From: Neobacillus kokaensis
GTDB taxonomy: Bacteria; Bacillota; Bacilli; Bacillales; Cytobacillaceae
Direction of reading: 5' to 3'
Length of the DNA: 64,000 nucleotides
Assembly (NCBI RefSeq): GCF_014656545.1
Contig: NZ_BNDS01000004.1
Span: 1 to 64,000 of the forward strand
A model generated the notes under the pieces. It was not told the origin of the DNA and did no database searches. It saw only the letters and a program-made list of their open reading frames with translations. Numbering within the stretch: the stretch's first letter is position 1; each line of letters opens with the position of its first letter. Made by a program: the position numbers and the translations under genes. Positions 1 to 7,280 of the stretch are shown in pieces.

Positions 1-14
1 AATTATTTTCACAG

Positions 15-56
15 AAAAAAGGCCACTCCCTCCATCAAAGAAGGAAATGACCTTTT
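15..56 (-). terminator. Terminator of the EamA permease gene
   Basis: Read on the minus strand, AAAAGGTCATTTCC pairs with GGAGTGGCCTTTT (with G-U pairs) and runs into TTTTTT. It begins a few bases after the stop of the permease gene at 72-989, so it should end that transcript. Confidence 0.75.
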
Positions 57-71
57 AAAACAGCACTGTAA

Positions 72-989
72 CTAGGACGCAGCTTTGATCGTATGCTCTT
101 TTTTTACTAGAGAATGCTGCTTGGACCCAAGCAAATTAACAACGACAACACCACTAATGGCTACAACACCACCGATAATAGAAATGAAGCCAGGCAGTTC
201 ATGCAGCCAGATCCATGCAATTAAAATCGAAAATACCGGTTCGATATACAAGAGACTTGTAACAGAGCTGGCTTTTCCCGCGCCTGTTGCCAATGCCCAT
301 GTGACATAGCCAATCGCTGTTGGAAAAATAGCAATATAAATCACCGAAAAATTAGCTTCCATTGTCGCATGTTGAATATCAGAAATAATTCCCGGGAAGA
401 AAATTACAAACGGCAATGTTCCAGCCCAGGTAAAATAGGCATTTAATTCCATTGATGTATATCTGCTTAAAAGCGGTTTTTGGAAAGCAAATAACATCGA
501 TGTTGCAAACGCAGCTATGAGTAATAGAAACACACCTTTCATATTTTGAATGGATGCTTCTGATGTTCCTAATGTAATAATGGCAATCCCGCTAAAACCT
601 AACGCTAATCCAACCCAGCCGAACAATCCCAAGCGTTCCTTTAAAATGAACACGGCGATAAGGGCAGAGAAAATCGGCGTTGAAGCCACAATCATGGCTG
701 CCGTACCAGCGGATACCGTTTGTTGTCCGAACGTAACACAAATATGATAAATACTTATTCCCACCCAGCCAAGAGCAGCGATTTTCAGAATGTCTTGTTT
801 TCGAGGAAGTCGGAATTTAACTCCCGGCCACAAGGCATAAATCGCAAAAAGAGCGGATGCAATTAGATAACGAATGAGTACTAAGTGACCCGGAGAATAG
901 CCTCCGTGTAATCCAGCTTGAATTGCCGGAAAAGACGACCCCCAAATCATGACCGTGATGAATGCCAAGATAAACGCTTTGGTGTTCAA
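72..989 (-). CDS. EamA/DMT-family transporter
   Basis: A 305-residue inner membrane protein of the drug/metabolite transporter superfamily, with about ten hydrophobic segments in two EamA halves (for example the Trp-Gly-Ser-Ser-Phe-Pro start of helix 1 and a second half from about residue 155). The family exports or imports small metabolites such as amino acids; the substrate cannot be read here. The start is TTG at 989, chosen because AGAGGTGAT lies 6 bases upstream and no better start exists. It is monocistronic: a terminator follows and gtaB upstream has its own terminator. A second, distinct EamA protein is encoded at 5127-6041. Confidence 0.85.
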   Translation of the reverse strand: MNTKAFILAFITVMIWGSSFPAIQAGLHGGYSPGHLVLIRYLIASALFAIYALWPGVKFRLPRKQDILKIAALGWVGISIYHICVTFGQQTVSAGTAAMIVASTPIFSALIAVFILKERLGLFGWVGLALGFSGIAIITLGTSEASIQNMKGVFLLLIAAFATSMLFAFQKPLLSRYTSMELNAYFTWAGTLPFVIFFPGIISDIQHATMEANFSVIYIAIFPTAIGYVTWALATGAGKASSVTSLLYIEPVFSILIAWIWLHELPGFISIIGGVVAISGVVVVNLLGSKQHSLVKKEHTIKAAS

Positions 990-1102
990 TTTTTATCACC
1001 TCTAACAAATTACACAACTCTACAAGAGTATCATGGCCGGAAAATAGTTTCAATAACTTGTTTTAGAAATTACATTTTCCCTTCTTGTACACATATAAGC
1101 AC

Positions 1103-1139
1103 AAAAAAATCCTCAGCTGGTAGTTACCCAGAAGAGGAT
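1103..1139 (-). terminator. Terminator of gtaB
   Basis: On the minus strand ATCCTC and GAGGAT enclose an inner CTGG/CCAG helix and are followed by TTTTTTT, 20 bases after the gtaB stop. Confidence 0.75.
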
Positions 1140-1144
1140 GTTTA

Positions 1145-1159
1145 TGGTACCTGACACCA
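1145..1159. repeat. Dispersed palindrome TGGTACCTGACACCA
   Basis: One of several short copies of a near-palindrome (consensus about TGGTGYCTGRCACCA) scattered between genes in this window; it touches the gtaB stop codon. Other copies are at 11893-11907, 12543-12557, 15740-15753 and 15827-15840. Confidence 0.6.
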
Positions 1160-2038
1160 TTATTGCTCGGAGGCACTGACAATTTCTTTTAAATATTCCA
1201 TTACTTCTTTGCGTAATTCATCATTTTGGAGTGCGAAGTCAATGGTTGTTTTAACGAAGCCGATTTTTTCACCGACGTCAAAGCGCTTGCCTTCAAAGTC
1301 GTATGCAAAGACGCGTTGAATTTGGTTGAGTGCTTGAATGGCATCTGTCAGCTGGATTTCTCCGCCGGCACCTGTTTGCTGCTTATCAAGGAACATAAAA
1401 ATCTCAGGTGTAAGGATATAGCGGCCCATGATCGCCAAATCAGACGGGGCAGTTCCCTGTGCTGGTTTTTCGACTAAATTGTTCACCTGGTATCTGCGGT
1501 CATTTTGCTGGGCAGGGTCAACAATTCCGTAACGATGTGTTTCTTGCATCGGCACCTTTTGAACCCCAATCACCGATGAATGCGTTTCTTCATATATATT
1601 GATTAGCTGTTTTAAGCACGGGGTTTCACTCTGGACAATATCATCGCCTAGTAATACCGCAAACGGCTCGTCCCCAATGAAATTGCGGGCACACCAAACT
1701 GCGTGGCCAAGTCCCTTAGGTTCTTTTTGCCGGATATAATGGATATCCGCAAGGTTAGTCGAATAACGAACCTTATCTAATAAATCCGTTTTCCCCTTTT
1801 CTAGCAAGTTTTGTTCAAGTTCTGGGGCAAAGTCGAAATGATCCTCAATCGCACGCTTGCCTTTACCGGTTACAATAATAATATCCTCAATTCCAGAAGC
1901 AATAGCTTCCTCTACGATATATTGAATCGTTGGCTTATCGACAATAGGCAGCATTTCCTTAGGCATCGCCTTTGTGGCCGGAAGAAATCTTGTCCCTAAT
2001 CCGGCTGCCGGGATAATCGCTTTTCTAACTTTTTTCAT
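1160..2038 (-). CDS. gtaB: UTP-glucose-1-phosphate uridylyltransferase
   Basis: Makes UDP-glucose from UTP and glucose-1-phosphate in the cytoplasm, for teichoic acid glucosylation, glycolipid and capsule synthesis. The 292 residues match the usual GtaB/GalU length. The nucleotide-binding signature G-L-G-T-R-F is at residues 13-18, followed by the Lys-Glu-Met-Leu-Pro block, and a GDD motif lies in the middle of the protein. ATG at 2038 has AAGGTGA 5 bases upstream. The gene stands alone: its own terminator follows and the region upstream (to 2271) leads to a divergent spore gene. The family is very well conserved, so the call is firm; gtaB and galU are names for the same activity. Confidence 0.95.
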   Translation of the reverse strand: MKKVRKAIIPAAGLGTRFLPATKAMPKEMLPIVDKPTIQYIVEEAIASGIEDIIIVTGKGKRAIEDHFDFAPELEQNLLEKGKTDLLDKVRYSTNLADIHYIRQKEPKGLGHAVWCARNFIGDEPFAVLLGDDIVQSETPCLKQLINIYEETHSSVIGVQKVPMQETHRYGIVDPAQQNDRRYQVNNLVEKPAQGTAPSDLAIMGRYILTPEIFMFLDKQQTGAGGEIQLTDAIQALNQIQRVFAYDFEGKRFDVGEKIGFVKTTIDFALQNDELRKEVMEYLKEIVSASEQ

Positions 2039-2271
2039 TCAAGTCACCTTACCTTGTTTTCAATAATTATCGCAAATAGGAGATTCCTATCTCAAGTTCC
2101 CACTTTATTTTATCATTTTTTCCAAATAAAGCCGACTAATCTTTTAAATATTTCTAGGCTCTTGAACAACTTTTCCCCTTCCGAATAAGAAAGGACACTA
2201 ATTCATATAGTTATGAATATAGCGGCCTGCCAAATTTACAGTACATGTTGCATGAAAGGAGGGAGTTTATC

Positions 2272-2658
2272 TTGAAATTTTTTTCTTTTAAAAAGAAAAA
2301 GCCAGAAAAGGCGGATAATATAAACTCCCTTTTGCTTACAAAATTAGACCGGTTAATTGAGCTGTTGGAAAAGCAGCAAAAGGATACTGATGGAAAAAAT
2401 ATTCATCTTGAACACGTCCAAATTGACCACCTCGAAAACATCGTCTTTCGCTTGGACAATATCGAAATTGACCAATTGAGCGGGAAGCTATTGATTGGAA
2501 CAAATATTAGCGCCTCCGAGGAGTTTGCCGAGTCCCTAATTCAAAAGGGTGATAAGGAGAGCTTGAAAAAAGAAGCAATGTCTGAAGAACCGTCCGATGA
2601 ATCATCTACGGAACCAAAGATAACCAAAACCTCAAAAGGGTATCGGTATCGCAATTAA
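2272..2658 (+). CDS. GerPC-like spore germination protein, short form
   Basis: Likely spore coat/germination protein related to GerPC of the gerPABCDEF operon. An N-terminal basic stretch (Phe-Phe-Ser-Phe-Lys-Lys-Lys-Lys) is followed by a short coiled coil (Leu-Asp-Arg-Leu-Ile-Glu-Leu-Leu-Glu-Lys), then an Ile-Gly-Thr-Asn motif after alternating polar/hydrophobic strands, typical of GerPC and related proteins. It is 128 residues, shorter than the roughly 200 of GerPC. TTG at 2272 is chosen over the upstream ATG at 2245 because AAAGGAGGG (2255-2263) sits 8 bases before TTG and would lie inside the gene otherwise. It neighbours four small GerPA/F-like genes (2706-4268). I see no convincing sigma-K promoter. 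Confidence 0.6.
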   Translation: MKFFSFKKKKPEKADNINSLLLTKLDRLIELLEKQQKDTDGKNIHLEHVQIDHLENIVFRLDNIEIDQLSGKLLIGTNISASEEFAESLIQKGDKESLKKEAMSEEPSDESSTEPKITKTSKGYRYRN

Positions 2659-2705
2659 GCTTTCCAATCAGTTTCTTAAGGTTTATAAAGCTAATAGACC
2701 TTAGT

Positions 2706-3215
2706 TCACTCTGCCTTTTTTACATTTGCAATTTTAATATCTCGATCATCTATAATAGCATCCAGCACATCCTGGTCATTATTTACATTGTAATTACCTA
2801 AGGAAATATTTCCGTTTCCATAGATACTTCCCTGGGGTTCATTAATCTTTTCATTGGCATCCATTCCCGTAACATGTCCTTCCCCAATTGATACTAGAGA
2901 ATTTTGCTGCATCGTATTGACATTGACGCTCTCAAACGTGAGATTTGCTGTTTTTTCCTCCACTTGGTTTTCAAACGACATATGAATATCCCGGTCATCA
3001 ATCGGAGTGTCAATAAGATCAGGATCATTTAATATCAGGACGTTTTCATAGAGCAGGTTTGACTTTCCGCTGATTCCTCCAATTACATTATTCGCTTTGC
3101 CATGGGCGCTCCAGCCAACTGCACTATTTCTCTCCCCAATAAAAATACCTGCTTGCCGGTCCATGGATTGGACATGGATATTCCCTGTAAATTTAAATTC
3201 AAACGAATGGGACAT
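2706..3215 (-). CDS. Two-repeat GerP-family spore protein
   Basis: A 169-residue protein of two tandem copies of the small GerP-type unit. Copy 1 (about residues 11-78) and copy 2 (about 92-162) each start with a beta strand and I-x-V-x-[ST]-M, contain an S-x-G-E / I-G-E turn, and end in the identical tail Asp-Asp-Arg-Asp-Ile. The sequence Val-Asn-Thr-Met-Gln-Gln-Asn-Ser in copy 2 recurs as Val-Asn-Thr-Pro-Gln-Gln-Asn-Ser in the protein at 4020-4268. The GerP family is made in the mother cell late in sporulation and is linked to coat permeability to germinants. The ATG start has only a weak ribosome binding site. It converges with the GerPC-like gene. Confidence 0.6.
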   Translation of the reverse strand: MSHSFEFKFTGNIHVQSMDRQAGIFIGERNSAVGWSAHGKANNVIGGISGKSNLLYENVLILNDPDLIDTPIDDRDIHMSFENQVEEKTANLTFESVNVNTMQQNSLVSIGEGHVTGMDANEKINEPQGSIYGNGNISLGNYNVNNDQDVLDAIIDDRDIKIANVKKAE

Positions 3216-3413
3216 TGATCATTACACCACGCTGTGATTTAGTCTTTTATGCAGATTATGTTTTGGGCGGCGTTATTGTGTTAAATACCTATAGAAGATA
3301 AAGACGGGGTTTTGTGTCATTCGCCTAGTTTTTGAATAGGATGCTTTAAAAAGAGAAATCACTAGTTTCACAAAATTGGGTACAGATTTAATGATCAAGG
3401 GAGATTGATTTGA

Positions 3414-3605
3414 ATGAAGCTTTCGCTCGGAGATATCACCGTTTCAAGTATTGGTAAGTCCTCTGGCATTTTTTTCGGTAAAAAAAATACACTGAAACAA
3501 TTTGAAAACGAGTCCTTTATTAATGAGATAATCGGCTCGGTGGCAGGCACCGAGAATACGGTAAAACACGGGATTATGATAAAAAATAAGATGAAGAAAG
3601 GATGA
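3414..3605 (+). CDS. Small GerP-family spore protein
   Basis: 63 residues. The N-terminal half (strand, then Val-Ser-Ser-Ile-Gly-Lys-Ser-Ser-Gly-Ile-Phe-Phe-Gly) has the pattern hydrophobic strand, S-S-x-x-F-x-I/F-G seen in GerPB, GerPD and GerPE. AAGGGAG about 10 bases before ATG supports the start. The next gene starts 8 bases after its stop, so the two are co-transcribed. The C-terminus is Lys-rich. Function is inferred from family likeness and cluster only. Confidence 0.55.
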   Translation: MKLSLGDITVSSIGKSSGIFFGKKNTLKQFENESFINEIIGSVAGTENTVKHGIMIKNKMKKG

Positions 3606-3612
3606 ATCCATC

Positions 3613-3852
3613 GTGGCCACCCCCATTCTTTCCCCTACTTTTCATATTGGCACCATCAAAATAGGCACCATTGAAAGTGCCTCCTGCTTTAGTATCGGTA
3701 ATAATTTCATTGAGGATTTTAAAAGCAGTAAAAAGACCAACCAAGGATTGGGTAACATCCACGGCAGCCATAACGATTTTTCCAGCATGAGCGCAGGATT
3801 AACAAATTATGAAGATGAGAAAAAGAATGAGTCTGAGAAGCCGCCGGAATAA
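3613..3852 (+). CDS. Small GerP-family spore protein
   Basis: 79 residues starting at GTG 3613, preceded by AAAGGATG overlapping the stop of the previous gene. It has the same core as its neighbour: Ile-Gly-Thr-Ile-Lys-Ile-Gly-Thr-Ile-Glu-Ser-Ala-Ser-Cys-Phe-Ser-Ile-Gly-Asn, close to GerPD/GerPE. The acidic, Lys/Glu-rich tail is likely disordered. It forms a two-gene operon with 3414-3605 and is followed by a terminator. Confidence 0.6.
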   Translation: MATPILSPTFHIGTIKIGTIESASCFSIGNNFIEDFKSSKKTNQGLGNIHGSHNDFSSMSAGLTNYEDEKKNESEKPPE

Positions 3853-3854
3853 TG

Positions 3855-3885
3855 AACCCTTTATGGTTGGGGTTTATTTTTTTTT
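3855..3885 (+). terminator. Terminator of the plus-strand GerP-like pair
   Basis: AACCC (3855-3859) pairs with GGGTT (3870-3874), followed by a long T run, directly after the stop at 3852. Confidence 0.7.
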
Positions 3886-3981
3886 GAATATGCCTGCTGT
3901 TTGAATTTTCTAACAAGTTTCTTGAAATCATTAATAGAAATGTTTAATTCTCCAAATATAGATTAAAATCTCTAATAAAAG

Positions 3982-4009
3982 AAAAAACCATCCTTAAGTA
4001 AGGTATGGT
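3982..4009 (-). terminator. Terminator of the minus-strand GerP-like gene
   Basis: On the minus strand ACCATACCTTA pairs with TAAGGATGGT and runs into TTTTTT, 10 bases after the stop of the gene at 4020-4268. Confidence 0.75.
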
Positions 4010-4019
4010 AGTTTCTCCT

Positions 4020-4268
4020 CTATACATTTGCACCAAAGTTCGGTTTGATATCTTGATCAAAGATTACCCCATCAATGCCATCTAAGCTATCTATATTATT
4101 ACCTATATTGGCAGAAACGATATTAAACAAACCAAATGTACCCCCAAACGCCAAATTGTATTTCCGGTTGGCGTCCATCCCGGTAAGAATCGACTCTCCC
4201 ACAGTGATTGCCGAGTTTTGCTGCGGTGTATTGACATTCAGTACTCCTAAATTGATTACCGAAGGCAC
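4020..4268 (-). CDS. GerPA/GerPF-like spore protein
   Basis: 82 residues from GTG 4268, with AGAGGAGG 7 bases upstream. The start Met-Pro-Ser-Val-Ile-Asn-Leu-Gly resembles the Met-Pro-Ala-Ile/Met-Val-Gly start of GerPA and GerPF. The middle Val-Asn-Thr-Pro-Gln-Gln-Asn-Ser, then Gly-Met-Asp-Ala-Asn, matches copy 2 of the protein at 2706-3215, so the two are paralogues. Asp-Gln-Asp-Ile-Lys near the end corresponds to the Asp-Asp-Arg-Asp-Ile tail there. It has its own terminator. Probable spore coat localisation is inferred. Confidence 0.6.
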   Translation of the reverse strand: MPSVINLGVLNVNTPQQNSAITVGESILTGMDANRKYNLAFGGTFGLFNIVSANIGNNIDSLDGIDGVIFDQDIKPNFGANV

Positions 4269-4353
4269 AATGATTCCTCCTCTGCTCTCCCTCTCTGTAC
4301 ATCATTTTATGTTGAACATTTTTTTCGGTGAAACATCACATGCAGGTTCTAAA

Positions 4354-4998
4354 TCAAATGCCTAATTCGCCAACTATCTTTGTCCCGTGGGCTTCAGTTA
4401 CATTTAACTCACTGGCAATAGCCTTTACATTTTGATCGGTAATTCCGCCTCCAGGAAGAATGATAAGTTTCCCTGTAGCAAAATTAACTAATTCCTTTAA
4501 CCGCGGCAGGTTGTTTCCAATATTAGTACCAGCCGGCCCGCCATGTGTCAGGATTCGCTGAACACCGTGATTCGCGAGCCATGTAATCGCATCAAACTGT
4601 AATTCAGGTTTGATTTCGTCAAACGCCATATGAAAGGTGACGTCGAGCCCTTTGGAAGCTTGCAGCAGTGTGAGCATTGTCTCCTCATCAATCCAGCCGC
4701 GTTCATTTAAGGCGCCGAATACCACTCCGTCTGTGCCCAACTGCTTTAGATGTACAATATCCTCCTTCATCATTTCAATTTCTGTTTGATTATAAATAAA
4801 ATTTCCTCCTCGTGGTCTAACAATGGCCATCACCTTAATATTATTTTTGTGACAGTATTCAATCGTTTTAACGGCAACACCGTGACTGACTGTCGTGCCG
4901 CCCACAGCTAAGTTATCACATAACTCCACACGGGAGGCCCCGCGTTCGATTGCTTCTGGAATAATCGTAAAATTTTCTACACATACTTCTTTTATCAT
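4354..4998 (-). CDS. cutC: CutC family protein
   Basis: A 214-residue TIM-barrel protein of the CutC family. It opens with Glu-Val-Cys-Val-Glu-Asn, followed by the family block Gly-Ala-x-Arg-Val-Glu-Leu-Cys-Asp-Asn-Leu-x-Val-Gly-Gly-Thr-Thr, and has Arg-Pro-Arg-Gly-Gly-x-Phe and the late Leu-Pro-Gly-Gly-Gly-Ile. CutC was named for copper tolerance in E. coli, but the biochemical role is unsettled. The start is ATG 4998, with AAAGGAAG upstream. It is divergent from the EamA gene at 5127; the 128 bp between them must hold both promoters. Confidence 0.85.
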   Translation of the reverse strand: MIKEVCVENFTIIPEAIERGASRVELCDNLAVGGTTVSHGVAVKTIEYCHKNNIKVMAIVRPRGGNFIYNQTEIEMMKEDIVHLKQLGTDGVVFGALNERGWIDEETMLTLLQASKGLDVTFHMAFDEIKPELQFDAITWLANHGVQRILTHGGPAGTNIGNNLPRLKELVNFATGKLIILPGGGITDQNVKAIASELNVTEAHGTKIVGELGI

Positions 4999-5126
4999 GA
5001 ATAATTCTTCCTTTCGAATATAGATTTGCAAGTTTTCGCTATGACTCTTCCAAAAATAAGAGTCTAACTTCAACTATAAAATTATGGTATATTATCTTAG
5101 AATAATCGTTTTGAAAGGAACTTACT

Positions 5127-6041
5127 ATGACACAGGAAAAAACAAGATCCATAGGCCTGCCGCTTATTATTTCAATTATAGCCATTTCATTTTCATCCAT
5201 CTTTGTGAAATGGTCTGACGCACCAGCATCCATTATGGCGATGTATCGGATGGTATTTGCTAGTTTATTATTAACCCCAATGGTGTGGATTCACCGGCAG
5301 GAGCTGCGGAAAATAAATAAAAAAACAGCACTCTTTTTATTTTTCTCCGGCGTGTTTTTAGCACTTCACTTTGTTCTGTGGTTTGGCTCTTTAAAATTCA
5401 CAACGGTAGCAAGCTCGACGATTATCTTAGCCCTTCAGCCAATTATATCGCTAATCGGCGGATTTTTCCTTTTTAAAGAACGAACCACCAGTTCAGCACT
5501 AATGACTATGGGCATCGCCATAATCGGGGCGATGATGATTGGCTGGGGTGACTTCGGTTTAAGTCAGGAAGCAATGTTTGGAGACCTTCTTTCCTTCTTC
5601 AGTGTAATCGCCGTGGTTGGTTACCTTTTAATTGGGCAGACCATTGTAAAACAATTATCGCACTGGATTTACAGCTTTTGCGTGTTTTCCTTTGCTTCTA
5701 TCGTTCTCATTATTTTTAACTTTGCCACAAATGTGACGTTTACTGGTTATCCGGCAAAGGACTGGGGCATTTTCGTGCTGCTCGCTATCGTGCCAACCGT
5801 CAGCCATGTAATTAATAATTGGCTCATGAACTATGTAAACGCGACAACTATCTCCATGAGCATTTTAGGAGAACCTGTTGGATCGACCATTCTAGCTTAC
5901 TTTATTTTAGGCGAACGGCTCACAACCTGGCAAATGGCTGGAGGCGTGATCGTTCTAATCGGTGTATTTCTATTTTTAACACAGAAACAAAAGAAACCGG
6001 CGGTGCACGAACCATATCCGATTGAAAAAGCAGCCCCGTAG
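5127..6041 (+). CDS. EamA/DMT-family transporter
   Basis: 304 residues with ten predicted membrane segments in two EamA repeats; the second half carries the family block Ser-Ile-Leu-Gly-Glu-Pro-Val-Gly-Ser. It is a membrane exporter or importer of unknown small metabolites. ATG 5127 follows AAAGGAAC. It is monocistronic with a strong terminator. It is not a close copy of the permease at 72-989. Confidence 0.85.
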   Translation: MTQEKTRSIGLPLIISIIAISFSSIFVKWSDAPASIMAMYRMVFASLLLTPMVWIHRQELRKINKKTALFLFFSGVFLALHFVLWFGSLKFTTVASSTIILALQPIISLIGGFFLFKERTTSSALMTMGIAIIGAMMIGWGDFGLSQEAMFGDLLSFFSVIAVVGYLLIGQTIVKQLSHWIYSFCVFSFASIVLIIFNFATNVTFTGYPAKDWGIFVLLAIVPTVSHVINNWLMNYVNATTISMSILGEPVGSTILAYFILGERLTTWQMAGGVIVLIGVFLFLTQKQKKPAVHEPYPIEKAAP

Positions 6042-6066
6042 ACTTTAATGGTCTATGGGGATTTTT
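6034..6066 (+). terminator. Terminator of the EamA gene
   Basis: CCCCGTAGAC and GTCTATGGGG form a 10-bp stem (one G-U pair) followed by ATTTTT; the stem overlaps the stop codon of the permease gene. Confidence 0.8.
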
Positions 6067-6110
6067 AATGGGCGGTTGCGGGAGCGGGACGGATTCCGCG
6101 GGATTTGAAT

Positions 6111-6330
6111 AGAATTTCGCCGATTTTCCAATTTATTTCGCCGATTTCGAACGGAATTTCGCGGACTTTCCGATTTATTTCGCCAATTCCAAACTGAATT
6201 TCGCCGATGTCCATTTATTTCGCCGACTTCTCTGTTTATTTTGCGGAATTCTTAGTTTATTTCGCGGACTTCTTAGTTTATTTCGCGGACTATCCCTAGA
6301 ATTTCGCGGAAATCTAAAATTATTTCGCGA
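6111..6330. repeat. 21-bp periodic repeat array, core TTTCGC
   Basis: Eleven degenerate copies of a unit like TTTATTTCGCSGACTT. The word TTTCGC begins at 6115, 6136, 6157, 6178, 6199, 6218, 6240 (TTTTGC), 6260, 6281, 6302 and 6323, so the steps are 19-22 and mostly exactly 21. The array fills the space between two converging genes. It has no spacers of unique sequence, so it is not a CRISPR array. Function unknown. Confidence 0.8.
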
Positions 6331-6338
6331 AACAAAGC

Positions 6339-7067
6339 TCACTCTACGATTTTTGCAAACTCCTCCAATGTCGTCGAATATTTTACATAAATCCGCGGCA
6401 GATAATAGAGTTCGTCTTTGATTCCTTTTTCAGAAAACAGCTCTGGTGTCGTAGTAATGCCGAATTTGTAATATTTCTTCGTTTCCTCCACAACCTTTTT
6501 ATTAAAATTTCCAAATGGATAGCTAAGGGCCATCACTGGTTTGCCGGAAATCTGTTCAATTTTTGCTTTAGAATCCTTTAGTTCGTGTACGAAGTCGGTT
6601 ATTTTCGTCAAATCCGGATGTGTTGCAGTATGTGATTGGATGGAAAAATAACCTGATTCCGCGAGTCGTTTTAAATCTGCTGCGGTTAATCGATTGGAGC
6701 GGCCGATAAAGTCCGATATGACAAAAAGCGTGCCTGTTGGTTTAAATTGCGGAGTGCTCAATTTTTGAAAAATTTCAAAGACATTTAGGTTATTTTTATA
6801 GCCATCATCAAAGGTTAAAAAAATGGGCTTGTTCACTTTTTTACTATCTTCCCATCGTTCAAACGTTAATAATGTAAAGCCTTGATCTCGTAAATACGTC
6901 ATTTGTTTTTCAAAGTTTTCTGGGGTGACATACAGTTCCTTTGAAGCGCCAGTACCTTTGTATTCATCGATTGAATGATACACCAAAATCGGTATTTTCT
7001 GGTGCGCGGAGGCCGGTGACGGGTAGAGCAAATAAAGAAGGCAAAACAATAGTAAGTACTTTTTCAT
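6339..7067 (-). CDS. Secreted polysaccharide deacetylase family protein
   Basis: 242 residues, exported: a basic-hydrophobic signal peptide ends with Ala-Ser-Ala at residues 19-21. The NodB/carbohydrate esterase 4 domain has Thr-Phe-Asp-Asp-Gly-Tyr (metal and catalytic Asp) and Ser-His-Thr-Ala-Thr-His-Pro (metal-binding His pair). The family removes acetyl groups from chitooligosaccharide, peptidoglycan or biofilm polysaccharide; the exact substrate is unclear. The short form with early Val-Tyr-His-Ser recalls the IcaB/PgaB-type and YxkH-like group. ATG 7067 is preferred to GTG 7079 because the GTG lies in the ribosome binding site GTGAGG. Both flanks are 21-bp repeat arrays. Confidence 0.85.
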   Translation of the reverse strand: MKKYLLLFCLLYLLYPSPASAHQKIPILVYHSIDEYKGTGASKELYVTPENFEKQMTYLRDQGFTLLTFERWEDSKKVNKPIFLTFDDGYKNNLNVFEIFQKLSTPQFKPTGTLFVISDFIGRSNRLTAADLKRLAESGYFSIQSHTATHPDLTKITDFVHELKDSKAKIEQISGKPVMALSYPFGNFNKKVVEETKKYYKFGITTTPELFSEKGIKDELYYLPRIYVKYSTTLEEFAKIVE

Positions 7068-7100
7068 TGGAATCCTCACTTTAAAACTTTTCTCTTTATT

Positions 7101-7212
7101 ATTCCGCCATGTTTTGTAATAATTCCGCGGGTTTTCAAATTTATTCCGCCGATTCCCCTGGTAATTCCGCAGACTTTTTCATTTATTCTGCGGAATTCAG
7201 CAATAATTCCGC
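7101..7212. repeat. 21-bp periodic repeat array, core ATTCCGC
   Basis: Six copies of ATTCCGC (one is ATTCTGC) at 7101, 7122, 7143, 7164, 7185 and 7206, exactly 21 bp apart. The surrounding unit, TTTATTCCGCCGATTCC, is a variant of the array at 6111-6330 with a changed core. It lies upstream of the deacetylase gene and downstream of the mur operon terminator. Confidence 0.8.
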
Positions 7213-7242
7213 TCAAGCCCCCGGTGCCTAACCCAATTATAT

Positions 7243-7273
7243 AAAAAAGACTCCTTCGCCATCGAAAGAGTCT
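7243..7273 (-). terminator. Terminator of the mur operon
   Basis: On the minus strand AGACTCTTTCG pairs with CGAAGGAGTCT and runs into TTTTTTA, 8 bases after the mupG stop. Confidence 0.85.
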
Positions 7274-7280
7274 CTTAACA

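Noticed and set aside
2190..2244. Sigma-K promoter for the GerPC-like gene
   Set aside because: CATATAGTTA is near the -10 pattern CATANNNTA but off by one base, and no good -35 is seen.
2245..2271. ATG start at 2245 for the GerPC-like gene
   Set aside because: The strong AAAGGAGGG lies inside it and points to TTG 2272.
4123..4365. Frames overlapping the GerPA/F-like gene
   Set aside because: Shadow frames; the 4020-4268 frame has family motifs, ribosome site and terminator.
6111..6330. Possible CRISPR array
   Set aside because: The repeated word is short and the 21-bp period leaves no unique spacers of CRISPR size; no cas genes are near.
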